57,559 bases of DNA, taken from NCBI GenBank assembly GCA_964426945.1, contig CAYRSS010000023.1:1-57559 (forward strand), given 5' to 3'. A program made the position numbers and the translations under genes. The notes beneath the pieces were generated by a model. It was given only the letters and a program-made list of their open reading frames with translations, had not been told where the DNA came from and ran no database searches. Source of the stretch: CAYRSS01 sp964426945 (GTDB taxonomy: Bacteria > Planctomycetota > Phycisphaerae > UBA1845). Shown piece by piece: positions 15,509 to 24,458 of the stretch; position 1 is the stretch's first letter; each line of letters begins with the position of its first letter.

Positions 15509-15743
15509 CGAGAGGATTCTCCGGGGCCTGCGAGACGCTCGGCCTCGCGTGGAACGAAGTGGCAGTCGCCGGGCGTCAGCCGCGGGCGAATTCGGGTCCC
15601 TTGCCGCCACGGCGCGAGAGCCTACACGCGTCCCCCGGCGGCGGCAAGGTTCTGTGTGCGACCGCACCCTCGCCCTGCGCGGTGCCGGCCGAGGCCGTGC
15701 TATTCAGCAGCACTTCTTGTGCCGAGGATTTGCCGGATTCTGC

Positions 15744-15771
15744 TTGAGCAGCCTGTCCGTTTTTGTACGAT
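15744..15771 (+). promoter_or_regulatory. Promoter TTGAGC-16-TACGAT
   Basis: A -35 TTGAGC (15744-15749) and a -10 TACGAT (15766-15771) lie about 115 bases before the ATG of the TPR gene. It is the likely promoter of the TPR/CRTAC1 operon. Confidence 0.5.
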
Positions 15772-15885
15772 CATGACTGTCCTTGTGCGAGAATCGGGAT
15801 CGCGCGTCGAGCCTGCGGCCATGTCGTTCGCCGTGGGAGAAACGCTGCCGTGCGAGGCAAATCCCGCCCGCTCGCCAGTCTGCAC

Positions 15886-17415
15886 ATGACGAGAGCGAAG
15901 CCCAGGAAGTCGGACGACTCCGGGCGACGGATGGGGGGGCGCAAGAGACAGCGTCGGCCGGGGCAAGGGGCCGACGGCGGGGGCTCGCGGTTTCGCGCGC
16001 GCCGGGCGCTCGTCGCGCTCAGTGTCGTTCTTCTGGCCGGCGCCTTCGGTGCCCACGCCCTGTGGACCCGGACGACCGGCCCCGCTTCCACTGCCTTCAC
16101 CTCGATGCCGCTCGAGGTGGATGCGGCGACCCTTGATCCGCAGGTCGCCGCATACGTCAGGCCGTTCTTCGACGCTGCGCGAGCTTCACCCGATCGCCAT
16201 GAATCGCAGGTCGAACTCGGGCTCGTCTGCGCGGCGAACGAGTTGTGGGAGGAGGCAGGGGCCGCCTTTGCGGCCGCGCTGCGCATCCGCCCCGGCGACC
16301 GCCAGTCGCTGCTTTACCACGCGATGGCGTTGCGTGAGACGGGCGACTACCCGGCGGCCCGAATCGGACTCGACGAAATCGTGAAGGCGCATCCCGAGTT
16401 CCCCGCCGCGCTCTATCGCCTCGGGTATGCCTACCTCGAAGAGGGTGAGTTCGACGCGGCAGAGGCGGTGTTCGAGCGATTCGTCCGCCTCGCCCCGCGC
16501 GCGGCCGTGGGCTACGTCGGCGCGGGCAACGCGCGATTATCGAAGCAGCGCTACAGCGAGGCCGCCGCCGCCCTTGAAAAGGCGCTCACGCTCGACCCGA
16601 GCGACCGCCACGCCCGGCACCTGCTTGGGCTGGCCTACCGTGGACTCGGGCGTCTGGACGAGGCCCGCGTCGAGTTGACCGCCGGCAAGGGTGCGACTCC
16701 GCGCAAAGTCGCCGACGACTGGACCGCGCGGATGGACACCCACGCCCGGTCGCTGCACGCGCAGATCGAGCGCGCGGCCGAGCTTTCCGCCCAGGGCCGA
16801 ACGGCCGACGCCCTCGCGGTGATGGTCGAAGCGCACAAGTGGCACCCCGACAGCACCGCGGTCCTCAACAACCTCGCCACCTGCTGTCTCGCCGCGGGCG
16901 ATCCATCCCGGGCGATCACCCACCTTGAGCGGGCCATCGAGCTTGACCCCGGCGACTTCGCCGCGCGGATCAACATGGCCGGTGTTCGCCTCGCGCAGCA
17001 CGACGCCGCCGCCGCGCTCGACGAAATCAATCGCGCCGTGGATCTCGCGCCCGACGTCGCCCAGGCGCGCCTCGTGCAGGGCCGCGCGCTGAGCGCGCTG
17101 CAGCGGACTGACGAGGCGCTCGAGGCGTTTGAAGCCACGCTCCGCCTTGAACCCGGCAATGAGCAGGCGCACAACGAGCTTTACCGCGCCTACTTCGCTC
17201 GTGGCGACCTCGCGCGATGCGTCGACCACGCCCGCGCCGTCGCGGAGCGCCATCCGAGCCATCTGCCGCTGCAGCTTCAGCTTTGCCGCTTGCAGCTCCA
17301 GCTGGGGCAGCGCGACGACGCCCGCGTCACCCTTGACCGCGCCCGGCGGATCGACCCGCAGAATCCCGACGTGCTCGCCCTCGCACAGCGCTTCGACCCG
17401 ACATGGAGAAGGTGA
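15886..17415 (+). CDS. Membrane-anchored TPR protein
   Basis: 509 residues from the ATG at 15886; the frame is open further upstream but that part is not protein-like. An Arg/Lys-rich N-terminus (1-40) is followed by one transmembrane segment (RALVALSVVLLAGAFGAHAL). The rest, facing the outside, is a long run of tetratricopeptide repeats (for example LLYHAMALRETGDYPAARIG; AALYRLGYAYLEEGEFDAAE; ARHLLGLAYRGLGRLDEARV). The CRTAC1-family gene starts nine bases after its stop, an arrangement common in Planctomycetes, Acidobacteria and Verrucomicrobia. A scaffolding role for the envelope partner is inferred. Confidence 0.85.
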   Translation: MTRAKPRKSDDSGRRMGGRKRQRRPGQGADGGGSRFRARRALVALSVVLLAGAFGAHALWTRTTGPASTAFTSMPLEVDAATLDPQVAAYVRPFFDAARASPDRHESQVELGLVCAANELWEEAGAAFAAALRIRPGDRQSLLYHAMALRETGDYPAARIGLDEIVKAHPEFPAALYRLGYAYLEEGEFDAAEAVFERFVRLAPRAAVGYVGAGNARLSKQRYSEAAAALEKALTLDPSDRHARHLLGLAYRGLGRLDEARVELTAGKGATPRKVADDWTARMDTHARSLHAQIERAAELSAQGRTADALAVMVEAHKWHPDSTAVLNNLATCCLAAGDPSRAITHLERAIELDPGDFAARINMAGVRLAQHDAAAALDEINRAVDLAPDVAQARLVQGRALSALQRTDEALEAFEATLRLEPGNEQAHNELYRAYFARGDLARCVDHARAVAERHPSHLPLQLQLCRLQLQLGQRDDARVTLDRARRIDPQNPDVLALAQRFDPTWRR

Positions 17416-17424
17416 GATCCGCGT

Positions 17425-19140
17425 ATGAGCCTGTGTTTCCGGCTGTCTGCGCGCCGGCGGCGCGCTCTTGCGATCACGGGGCTGGCGACGACCCTCGCCG
17501 GCGCCTGCCGCAGTGGACCACCGCCCCAACCCGGCGCGAAGGCCGCCACCGGACCCACGTGGTTTGAAGAGGTGGCTGAGGCGTCCGGCCTCCGGTTCAC
17601 CTATGTCAGCGGCCATCAGCAGCGGCGGCTTTTCCCTGAGATCATGGGCGGCGGCGTCTGCCTTCTCGACTACGACGGTGACGACGATCTCGACGTGTAC
17701 TTCGTGCAGGGCGGCAGCCTCTCCGCCGGCCCCGACACCCAGCCTGGCAACGTACTCTACCGCAACCGCGGCGACGGCATCTTTGAAGACGTGACAACGG
17801 CTGCCGGCGTCGGCGATCGCGGATACGGCATGGGCTGCACCGTGGGCGACTACGACAACGACGGCCGACCCGACCTCTACGTCACCAACTACGGCCGTAA
17901 CATCCTCTACCGCAACCGCGGCGATGGCTCCTTCGAGGACGTGACGGACTCAACCGGCGTTGGCGATGCTTCGTGGAGCGTCAGCGCAACGTTCCTCGAC
18001 TACGACGCCGACGGACACGACGACCTGTTCATCGCCAACTACCTCAACTGGTCGCCCGCCCGCGAGCTGACCTGCGTGGCCATCGGCGGCCGGCCGGACT
18101 ACTGCAGCCCGCTGAACTACAACGCTCCGGCGCCCAACCGGCTCTATCGCAACCTTGGCAATGGGCGGTTTCAGGATGTGTCGGAAACGGCGGGGCTGCG
18201 GGCGGCGGACGGCACGAGCCTCGGCGTCGTCGCCGCCGACCTCAACCAGGACGGCCACGTCGACCTGTACGTCGCCAACGACGGCATGCCCAACCAGCTC
18301 TGGATCAACCAGGGCGACGGCCGCTTCCGTGACGAGGCGCTGCTCGGCGGCTGCGCCGTCAACGTCAACGGCCGCCCCGAAGCGGGAATGGGCGTACAGG
18401 CGGTGGACATCGATCACGACGCCGACCTCGACCTGTTCATCACCCACCTGCGCAACGAAACCAACACGCTCTACCTCAATCACGACCCCACGAAGGTTCA
18501 CTTCGACGACGTGAGTTCCGCCTCCGGCCTCGGCGCCCCGAGCCTGCCCTACACCGGCTTCGGCCTCGCGTTCGCCGACTACAACCAAGACGGCCTGCTG
18601 GACCTGTTCATTGCCAACGGCCGCGTCCGACAGGCCGGTCGCCCCGTGCGCGAGGACGATCCCTACGCCGAGGGCAACCTGTTGCTCACCGGCCAGGTCG
18701 GCGGGCGATTCCGCGAGGTCGCCCCGGCTGGCGGCACGGCATCGCCGCTGATCGCAGCCTCGCGCGGCTGCGCCGCCGGCGACCTCGACGGCGACGGGGA
18801 CGTCGATCTCGTCGTCGTCAACCGCGATCACCCGGCCCACCTCTTGCGCAACGTCACGGCACGGGGAAGCTGGCTGATCCTCCGGGTGCTGGACAGCGAT
18901 GGCGGCGAGGCGGCCGGGGCGATCGTCACCATCCACACCCGCGGCGGCGGCAGACAGACGCGCCTCGTCGGCGGCGCGTATGGCTACGCCAGCGCGAACG
19001 ACCCACGGGTCCACTTCGGGTTCGGCGAGGGCGAAACGCCAGAATCAATCAGCGTGCGATGGCCTGACGGCGTCGTGGAGAGGTTCCCGCCTGCGACGCT
19101 GAACGCCTCCCACGCCCTCCGGCGAGCCCGGGGACGGTAG
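17425..19140 (+). CDS. CRTAC1/ASPIC family exported beta-propeller protein
   Basis: 571 residues. The signal peptide ends at a possible lipobox (ATTLAGAC, Cys28). The body is a run of FG-GAP/VCBS-type calcium-binding blades, each with a D-x-D-x-D-x-x-x-D pattern (LLDYDGDDDLDVYFV; VGDYDNDGRPDLYV; FLDYDADGHDDLFI; AADLNQDGHVDLYV; FADYNQDGLLDLFI; AGDLDGDGDVDLVVV). A C-terminal ASPIC/UnbV domain ends with RVHFGFGE-type sequence and SVRWPDGVVERF. These proteins are surface or secreted seven-bladed propellers that bind Ca2+; exact partners are unknown. It is co-transcribed with the upstream TPR protein. Confidence 0.9.
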   Translation: MSLCFRLSARRRRALAITGLATTLAGACRSGPPPQPGAKAATGPTWFEEVAEASGLRFTYVSGHQQRRLFPEIMGGGVCLLDYDGDDDLDVYFVQGGSLSAGPDTQPGNVLYRNRGDGIFEDVTTAAGVGDRGYGMGCTVGDYDNDGRPDLYVTNYGRNILYRNRGDGSFEDVTDSTGVGDASWSVSATFLDYDADGHDDLFIANYLNWSPARELTCVAIGGRPDYCSPLNYNAPAPNRLYRNLGNGRFQDVSETAGLRAADGTSLGVVAADLNQDGHVDLYVANDGMPNQLWINQGDGRFRDEALLGGCAVNVNGRPEAGMGVQAVDIDHDADLDLFITHLRNETNTLYLNHDPTKVHFDDVSSASGLGAPSLPYTGFGLAFADYNQDGLLDLFIANGRVRQAGRPVREDDPYAEGNLLLTGQVGGRFREVAPAGGTASPLIAASRGCAAGDLDGDGDVDLVVVNRDHPAHLLRNVTARGSWLILRVLDSDGGEAAGAIVTIHTRGGGRQTRLVGGAYGYASANDPRVHFGFGEGETPESISVRWPDGVVERFPPATLNASHALRRARGR

Positions 19141-19255
19141 CCTTGGCACACGGATTGCTAACTGATTCCCGGAGCCCCAAGGCGCTCGCCTGCGCCTGCC
19201 GCATGCGAGCGGCCGACCGGCCGAACCCCGTCGGGGCCCGGAGAGGCGGCAACCC

Positions 19256-19489
19256 ATGAAACGCGATCAGGACGGCAGCACGGCGTTCCCGGGGGTTCTC
19301 GAGCATCAGGGCTTCCAGTATCACGCCCCGGGGATGACCCTGCTCGACTACACCGCGGTGGCCTGCCTGCACGGGCTGCTCTCGCGCAGCGGCGAGGGGC
19401 TGATGGAGCCCAGGGACGCCGCCGAGAGCGCCATCGGCTATGCCGAGGAACTCGTGCGACAGCTCAACGAACGCGTCGACGCCGGCTGA
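19256..19489 (+). CDS. Small phage-type conserved hypothetical protein
   Basis: 77 residues. The core (PGMTLLDYTAVACLHGLLS, then DAAESAIGYAEELVRQLNER) follows the pattern of small proteins often found in phages and prophages, MTLRDYFA-x-AL-GLL with a C-terminal YxxADxML-like helix. It has no signal peptide or membrane segment. It sits alone between the CRTAC1 gene and the glycan locus, with no other phage gene near. It could be a relic of an old integration or a domesticated gene. Confidence 0.6.
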   Translation: MKRDQDGSTAFPGVLEHQGFQYHAPGMTLLDYTAVACLHGLLSRSGEGLMEPRDAAESAIGYAEELVRQLNERVDAG

Positions 19490-19581
19490 GGCCGACGAAG
19501 CTCGCGATTGACGAATCCACGCGCAGACGCACCATGGTGCGTTCCCGTAGTCGAACCGGGGCCCGGAAGCGCCTGCGCACC

Positions 19582-20511
19582 ATGAAGGTCACCATCTGCC
19601 TGATTACGCTGAACCGCCCCGAGGGGCTGCGCATGGCGTTGCAGGGGCTCGACGCGCTGACCCCGCCCGACAGGCCCGACGTTGAGCTGTCGCTGGTTGT
19701 CGTAGACAATGACGAAGCCGGATCCGCCCGGGCGACCTGCGAGGCGCTCCGCCCTGCCCTGCACCACGCGCTGCACTACGACATTGAGCCGCGCCGCGGC
19801 ATTCCGTTCGCTCGCAACCGCGCGGTGGCGCTGGGCCTGGCGCAGGGCGCCGAGTGGATCGGGTTCATCGATGACGACGAAGAACCCGGCGAAGGCTGGC
19901 TGGCGGAGTTGCTGCGTGTTCAGGCGGCCACCGGCGCGGACGTCGTCACGGGGCCCGTCGTCCCCCGGTTCACCGGCAGCCCACCCCGCTGGGCCGAGCG
20001 CGGCGGTTTTTTCCGCCGACTTCGCTATCCCGACGGCGCACAGCGCGACCGGGCGTTCACGAACAACGTCCTCTTCCACCGAAGCGTATTCGAGCGCGTC
20101 ACGCCGCACTTCGACGAGCGAATGGCCCTGACCGGCGGCAGCGATGCGCACTTCTCGCGCCGCGTGCATCGCGCGGGATTCCGGATCGTATGGGCAGACC
20201 GGGCGGAGGTGTTTGAACACTTTCCCGCGAGCCGCATCTCGCCGGAGTGGGTGTATCAGCGTGCCTACCGTATCGGTACGACCACCGCCTTCGTGCACCG
20301 CGACTTGCGCGGCATCCTACCGGCGGCGCTTTACGTCCTGCCGGTGGCGGGGTACCGCGTGCTGAAAGGCTCGCTCCAGGCACTCTGCGGGCTGCTCGCC
20401 GCGGCCCACTGGCGCGTCGCCGGTGTGCGTCAGATTGCCTACGCCGCGGGGATGATCGTGGGGCTCCTCGGTGGGCGCTACCACGAGTACGCCCGAACGC
20501 ATGGCGGATAG
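19582..20511 (+). CDS. Family 2 glycosyltransferase
   Basis: 309 residues from the ATG at 19582; an upstream in-frame ATG would add a basic, unstructured tail. GT-A fold features: the N-terminal strand VTICLITLNRPEGL, VVVDNDEAGS, the acceptor/sugar region RGIPFARNRAV, the metal-binding FIDDDEEPGEGW, and TGGSDAHFSRRVHRAGF near the catalytic base. The C-terminal part (PAALYVLPVAGYRVLKG; QIAYAAGMIVGLLGG) is hydrophobic and probably membrane-associated. It opens the surface-glycan locus and is convergent with the following minus-strand operon. Confidence 0.88.
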   Translation: MKVTICLITLNRPEGLRMALQGLDALTPPDRPDVELSLVVVDNDEAGSARATCEALRPALHHALHYDIEPRRGIPFARNRAVALGLAQGAEWIGFIDDDEEPGEGWLAELLRVQAATGADVVTGPVVPRFTGSPPRWAERGGFFRRLRYPDGAQRDRAFTNNVLFHRSVFERVTPHFDERMALTGGSDAHFSRRVHRAGFRIVWADRAEVFEHFPASRISPEWVYQRAYRIGTTTAFVHRDLRGILPAALYVLPVAGYRVLKGSLQALCGLLAAAHWRVAGVRQIAYAAGMIVGLLGGRYHEYARTHGG

Positions 20512-20535
20512 CCGCCCTCGCGGCGGCGGGAGGTG

Positions 20536-21774
20536 CTACTCGGCAGCGCCGGCGAGCGAGCGATAGATCTCCTCCAGCCGGTCATCCAGCCTCCGGACAT
20601 CAAACCGCGCCTCGACCAGTTCCCGTCCCGCACGGCCCATGGCCGGCCAGCGCGAAGGCTCCGCCACAAGCTGCCTTAACCGATCCGTCAGCGCATCGAC
20701 ATCCCGCTCGGGCACAAGAAAGGCGCTCACACCATCCGCGACGCCCTCGGGGATGCCGTTGTGGATAGTCGACAGCACAGGCAGCCCCATCGCCTGCGCT
20801 TCCTGCAGCACGAGTCCCTGCCCCTCGGTGTCGCCATCGTCGGCTGTGACACTCGACAGCACAAACAGATGGCTGTCGTCGTAGAGCCTGCGTACCTCAT
20901 CCTGCGTCATCGCGCCCATCAGTCGGATGTACGAGCCGACCCCAAGCTGGTCAATGAGCGCCTGCAGCGAACCGCGGAGCGGACCATCGCCCACGATGCG
21001 ATAGAGCAGCCGCGGGTGTGCCCGCGCGACGGCGGCCGTCGCGCGAATGGAGTATTCGATGCCCTTCTTCTGCACCAGCCGCCCCACCGTAAGCAGGCGA
21101 ATCTCGCCGTCGTCGCCGGGGCGGCGTTCGCGGAAGGCGAACTCATCGACCTCGATCCCCAGCGGCAGGTGGATGATGCGATCCCGCGGACAACCCAAGG
21201 CGGCCGCCTTGTCCGCCATGAAGTTTGAAATGGCGGTGAACCGCTCTACCCGTTCGAACACGTGCCGATAGACAGCCCCGCCGCGCCGCCGGGGGTAGGC
21301 CGTCACGTCGTAGCCGAGAAACGTCGTGAGGATCGGACCACGAATCAGCCCCGCGTCGCGCGCCGCAACCGCCCGGATGGCGTTGACGGCGAAGAAGCAG
21401 TGGATGACGTCGTAGGTCGGTCGGCCGCGCAGCGGCGCCAACTCGTGCAGCAGCCGAAGCGACGCCCCGTCGGCCCCATGCGCCAGCGGGCTCACCAGCC
21501 GGAGCCGCCGCGGGGCCTCGCCGCCCGGCGGAGCGAAGACCAGCCGCAACGCAGACGCGGCCCGCGCGAGATAGCCCGCGGGCATCGCCGGCGGCAGCGT
21601 GGCCCGCCGCACGAGCCCGAACCGCTCCACCAGCTCATGCTGCTTGCCCGCGGGGCCGGGCCGACTCGGGTAAATGTCCACCTCGTGACCGCGGGCGATC
21701 ATCGCGGCCATCTGGCGGATGATGAAAGTGATGGAGAGCGCGGGAAACTCGCCGACGAAACAGGCAATCCGCAT
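20536..21774 (-). CDS. Family 4 glycosyltransferase (WcaL-like)
   Basis: 412 residues, full length. GT-B fold: the N-terminal domain opens with RIACFVGEFPALSITFIIRQ, typical of the WcaL/colanic-acid subgroup. The C-terminal domain has LLTVGRLVQKKGIEYSIRA, YRIVGDGPLRGSL and the retaining EX7E nucleotide-sugar motif in EGQGLVLQEAQAMGLPVLST. It should transfer a sugar from a nucleotide donor to a lipid-linked or growing glycan at the cytoplasmic face. It is the last gene of the minus-strand operon, 36 bases after the sulfotransferase. Confidence 0.92.
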   Translation of the reverse strand: MRIACFVGEFPALSITFIIRQMAAMIARGHEVDIYPSRPGPAGKQHELVERFGLVRRATLPPAMPAGYLARAASALRLVFAPPGGEAPRRLRLVSPLAHGADGASLRLLHELAPLRGRPTYDVIHCFFAVNAIRAVAARDAGLIRGPILTTFLGYDVTAYPRRRGGAVYRHVFERVERFTAISNFMADKAAALGCPRDRIIHLPLGIEVDEFAFRERRPGDDGEIRLLTVGRLVQKKGIEYSIRATAAVARAHPRLLYRIVGDGPLRGSLQALIDQLGVGSYIRLMGAMTQDEVRRLYDDSHLFVLSSVTADDGDTEGQGLVLQEAQAMGLPVLSTIHNGIPEGVADGVSAFLVPERDVDALTDRLRQLVAEPSRWPAMGRAGRELVEARFDVRRLDDRLEEIYRSLAGAAE

Positions 21775-21810
21775 CCCACCGCGCTCCTGCCCCGTCGGGG
21801 CCGACCCGCA

Positions 21811-22749
21811 TCAGCCCGCCGCGGGCTCGTAACCCAGCTTCGCCAGCAGCGGCCCGATCAGGCTCTGCAATTCCCGACGATCCGCATCACTCAACTCGCG
21901 CCGTCCCTTGCCGATGCTGGCTGTGCTCACCGGCTGCAGCGCGTTGGCGTGATGGCTCAAGGCCTCGACGTCGCCTAGCGGGGCCGCCCCGGCGGCGTCC
22001 TGCGCCATCGAGTCGGCGTAGCGAAGCCCGAGGAACTCGCAGACCGTCCGCAGCGAGCCGGGAGGATCCGCGACGAGTCGTTCGTAGCGAAGGTCAAGAC
22101 ACCTCCCGGCGTGCCGATCGCGGAACCGCTCCGCCGCCCGGATCGCGCGGGACCAGCGGTCCGCTGCGCCGCTGAGGCTCATCCCCAGCCCGGCATTCAC
22201 CCACGAGTGCACCACGTCCACGCCGTCGCGAATCAGGTTGACGAGCCGCGCATCGGGAAAAGTCGCTAGAATCTCTTCCATCGCAAACGTGTTCAGCGGC
22301 GTCTTGTCCGCCCACCGCGTCGCGGGCGTGCCCGACTGGTCCGCGTGGTAGCGGTAGATCGCGTTCAGGATCATTGCGAGTGATCGCTCGGCCGGCGGCG
22401 CATCCGCCAGGCGAAGGTAAACCGGCCGCAGCGACACCCCGAAGTGTTCGAACTCGCGGTGGTATTCGAACATCCCCAGCACGTTGCGCAGCAGATGGGT
22501 CCAGGTCCGGTCGCTCTGTCGCCGAAAAAACCGGATCGCCGGGCCGAGCATGTAGGTCTCCGGCGGAATGTGGATTTCGCCGCCGGCGACGAGCATCCGC
22601 CGCAGCAGCGTGGTGCCGCAACGACCGGATCCGACGATGAAGCAAGGGCCATATCGCTGCGATTCCCGCTGCAGCGGGTGGCGGCGCCCCAGCAGCAGGG
22701 TGTGAGCCCGCGCGAGCGCGTCAAACCAGGCGTAGACGAACTCAGCCAT
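21811..22749 (-). CDS. Sulfotransferase family protein
   Basis: 312 residues from the ATG at 22749, which has GGAGG four to five bases upstream; the longer frame to 22863 is Arg-rich and rejected. The PAPS-binding 5'-phosphosulfate loop is at residues 40-47 (GSGRCGTT). Other family marks are WADKTPLNTFAMEEIL, ARLVNLIRDGVDVVHSW and RYERLVADPPGSLRTVCEFLGL. It should move sulfate from PAPS to a hydroxyl, probably of a glycan or lipid, given its neighbours (flippase and glycosyltransferases). This points to a sulfated surface polysaccharide or glycolipid. Confidence 0.9.
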   Translation of the reverse strand: MAEFVYAWFDALARAHTLLLGRRHPLQRESQRYGPCFIVGSGRCGTTLLRRMLVAGGEIHIPPETYMLGPAIRFFRRQSDRTWTHLLRNVLGMFEYHREFEHFGVSLRPVYLRLADAPPAERSLAMILNAIYRYHADQSGTPATRWADKTPLNTFAMEEILATFPDARLVNLIRDGVDVVHSWVNAGLGMSLSGAADRWSRAIRAAERFRDRHAGRCLDLRYERLVADPPGSLRTVCEFLGLRYADSMAQDAAGAAPLGDVEALSHHANALQPVSTASIGKGRRELSDADRRELQSLIGPLLAKLGYEPAAG

Positions 22750-22859
22750 GCGTCCTCCGCCGCCAGCCCGCAAAACACCGGTCGTCGCCATGCGCCGCGC
22801 GGGTGCGCGAGAATACCCCGACCGAGGTCGAACCGTCCACCTCGCTCCGCGCTGCCGGG

Positions 22860-24458
22860 TCATGCACCGGCGGAATCACCTGACCGGGCGGCCGGCCGCA
22901 GGTCGCGCGCCATCAGGATGATGTCCCGCAGGTGTGCGACGCCGCCCGGCAGCACGGTCCACGCCCCCAGATAGAGCAACGCATACGCGGTCAGATCAAC
23001 CAGCGCCCGACCCACGTGCGTGAGGATGTCCGCCACGAAGTAGTCCACCCCGAACAGCGCCGCCCCCGCTGCCACGGAAGCCAGCGCCGGCCGCCAGATC
23101 GCCCGGCCGAAATCCTGCATCGTCACCGGTGTGTTCGCGTAACAATACGACAGCCCGAACGGCCGCAGGCAACAGGTCGTCAGGCTGAACGAAGCCGCCA
23201 CGCCTGCCGCCCCCCACTTCACACCCACCACGAAACCGGCCGTCGTGATCAACGCGCTGAAGATCGTCCAGCGAAGTTGCCGATCGGCCCGACCCAACGC
23301 AAGAAACACCCACGCCAGCGCGACGTTGAACGTCCCCACGAACGCGGCGGGCGCGAGAATCCTGAACAGCGGTACGACCTCGTCCCACTGCGGCCCCAGT
23401 ACGATCCGCACCAGCGGCGTCGCCGCCGAGAACATGAACGCCACCAGCGGCATGCTCAGAAACGTCACCAGCCCGATCCCCTTGCGGTAGTAGCCGCGAA
23501 AGAGCTCGGGCTGGTTCTGCAGCCGACTGAGCGTGGGGATGGCAACCTGCGTCACCGGCGTGTTGAACTGCCGCAGCGGCAGCAGCAGCAGGTCGTACGC
23601 GCGTTGATAAAGCCCCAGCGGCGTCGGGCCCCAGGCCTTGCCGATCAGCACGTTGTCGAGATTACGGGTCAGGTAGACCAGCACGTTGGCGGCCATCACG
23701 TTGCCGCCGAAGGCCAGCAGCGGGCGCACCCCTTCGCCGCGGAACCGCGCCTGCGGTCGCCAGCTGCACAGGGTCCACAAGGCGATCAGCTCGGTCGACA
23801 CGCCAACAAGCTGCATCACCACCAGCGCCCAGTACCCCGCCCCCATCAGCCCCGCCGTCACCCCCGCCGCGGCCCCGATCACGGCCGACGACACCTGCAC
23901 AATCGCGATGGAGCGGAACCGCATCTGCCGTCGCAGCAGCGCCTCGTGCTGCACGCCGAGCCCGCCCAGCAGGAACGTCACTGCCAGCGCCAGCGCAATG
24001 CCCGCCAGGCGCGGCTCGTCATAGAACCGGGCCAGCAGAGGCGCCCCGGCGAACGTGAGCAGCATCAGCAGCGTGCCGATCGCCGTGTTGAGCCAGAACA
24101 TCACCGAGACCTGCCCGTCGGTCAGGTCCTGGCGCTGAATCGTTGCCTGCGTGAGGCCCAGATCCTTGACCAGCAGCAGCAGATTGGTGAACGCGATCAC
24201 CATCCCCATCAGGCCGTAGTCGGCCGGGGTCAGTTGCCGGGCGAGAACCGCCGTCGAGCCGAGCCCGATGACGAAGCGGCAACCCTGGGCGAAGAGTGTC
24301 GCCGCGCCGCCGCGGACGCTGCGGCCTCGGAGATCCTCGGCGAGGTGATCGGTGCTGATGAATTGCCCGGCTTCTCGTTTCAAGTGGGCGGCATCGTATC
24401 CGATTGGCCGGGCATGCAAACTATCGCGGCGGCTCGGGCGGACGCCCGCCGACGGCAT
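22860..24458 (-). CDS. Polysaccharide flippase (Wzx/MOP superfamily)
   Basis: 532 residues with about 12-14 transmembrane helices. The core begins at about residue 42 with SVRGGAATLFAQGCRFVIG and continues through ARQLTPADYGLMGMVIAFTN and LGLTQATIQRQDLTDGQVS, the hallmark of lipopolysaccharide biosynthesis flippases in the MOP superfamily. It should move lipid-linked oligosaccharides across the inner membrane. The annotated start overlaps the upstream glycosyltransferase by 38 bases; a start 30-40 codons later is possible, since residues 1-40 are not typical. It sits between a GT2 and a sulfotransferase in one operon. Confidence 0.9.
   Translation of the reverse strand: MPSAGVRPSRRDSLHARPIGYDAAHLKREAGQFISTDHLAEDLRGRSVRGGAATLFAQGCRFVIGLGSTAVLARQLTPADYGLMGMVIAFTNLLLLVKDLGLTQATIQRQDLTDGQVSVMFWLNTAIGTLLMLLTFAGAPLLARFYDEPRLAGIALALAVTFLLGGLGVQHEALLRRQMRFRSIAIVQVSSAVIGAAAGVTAGLMGAGYWALVVMQLVGVSTELIALWTLCSWRPQARFRGEGVRPLLAFGGNVMAANVLVYLTRNLDNVLIGKAWGPTPLGLYQRAYDLLLLPLRQFNTPVTQVAIPTLSRLQNQPELFRGYYRKGIGLVTFLSMPLVAFMFSAATPLVRIVLGPQWDEVVPLFRILAPAAFVGTFNVALAWVFLALGRADRQLRWTIFSALITTAGFVVGVKWGAAGVAASFSLTTCCLRPFGLSYCYANTPVTMQDFGRAIWRPALASVAAGAALFGVDYFVADILTHVGRALVDLTAYALLYLGAWTVLPGGVAHLRDIILMARDLRPAARSGDSAGA

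Noticed and set aside
14976..15776. Plus-strand 266-codon frame over the small minus-strand gene
   Set aside because: Arg/Pro-rich, no ribosome site, and it overlaps a better-supported exported protein gene.
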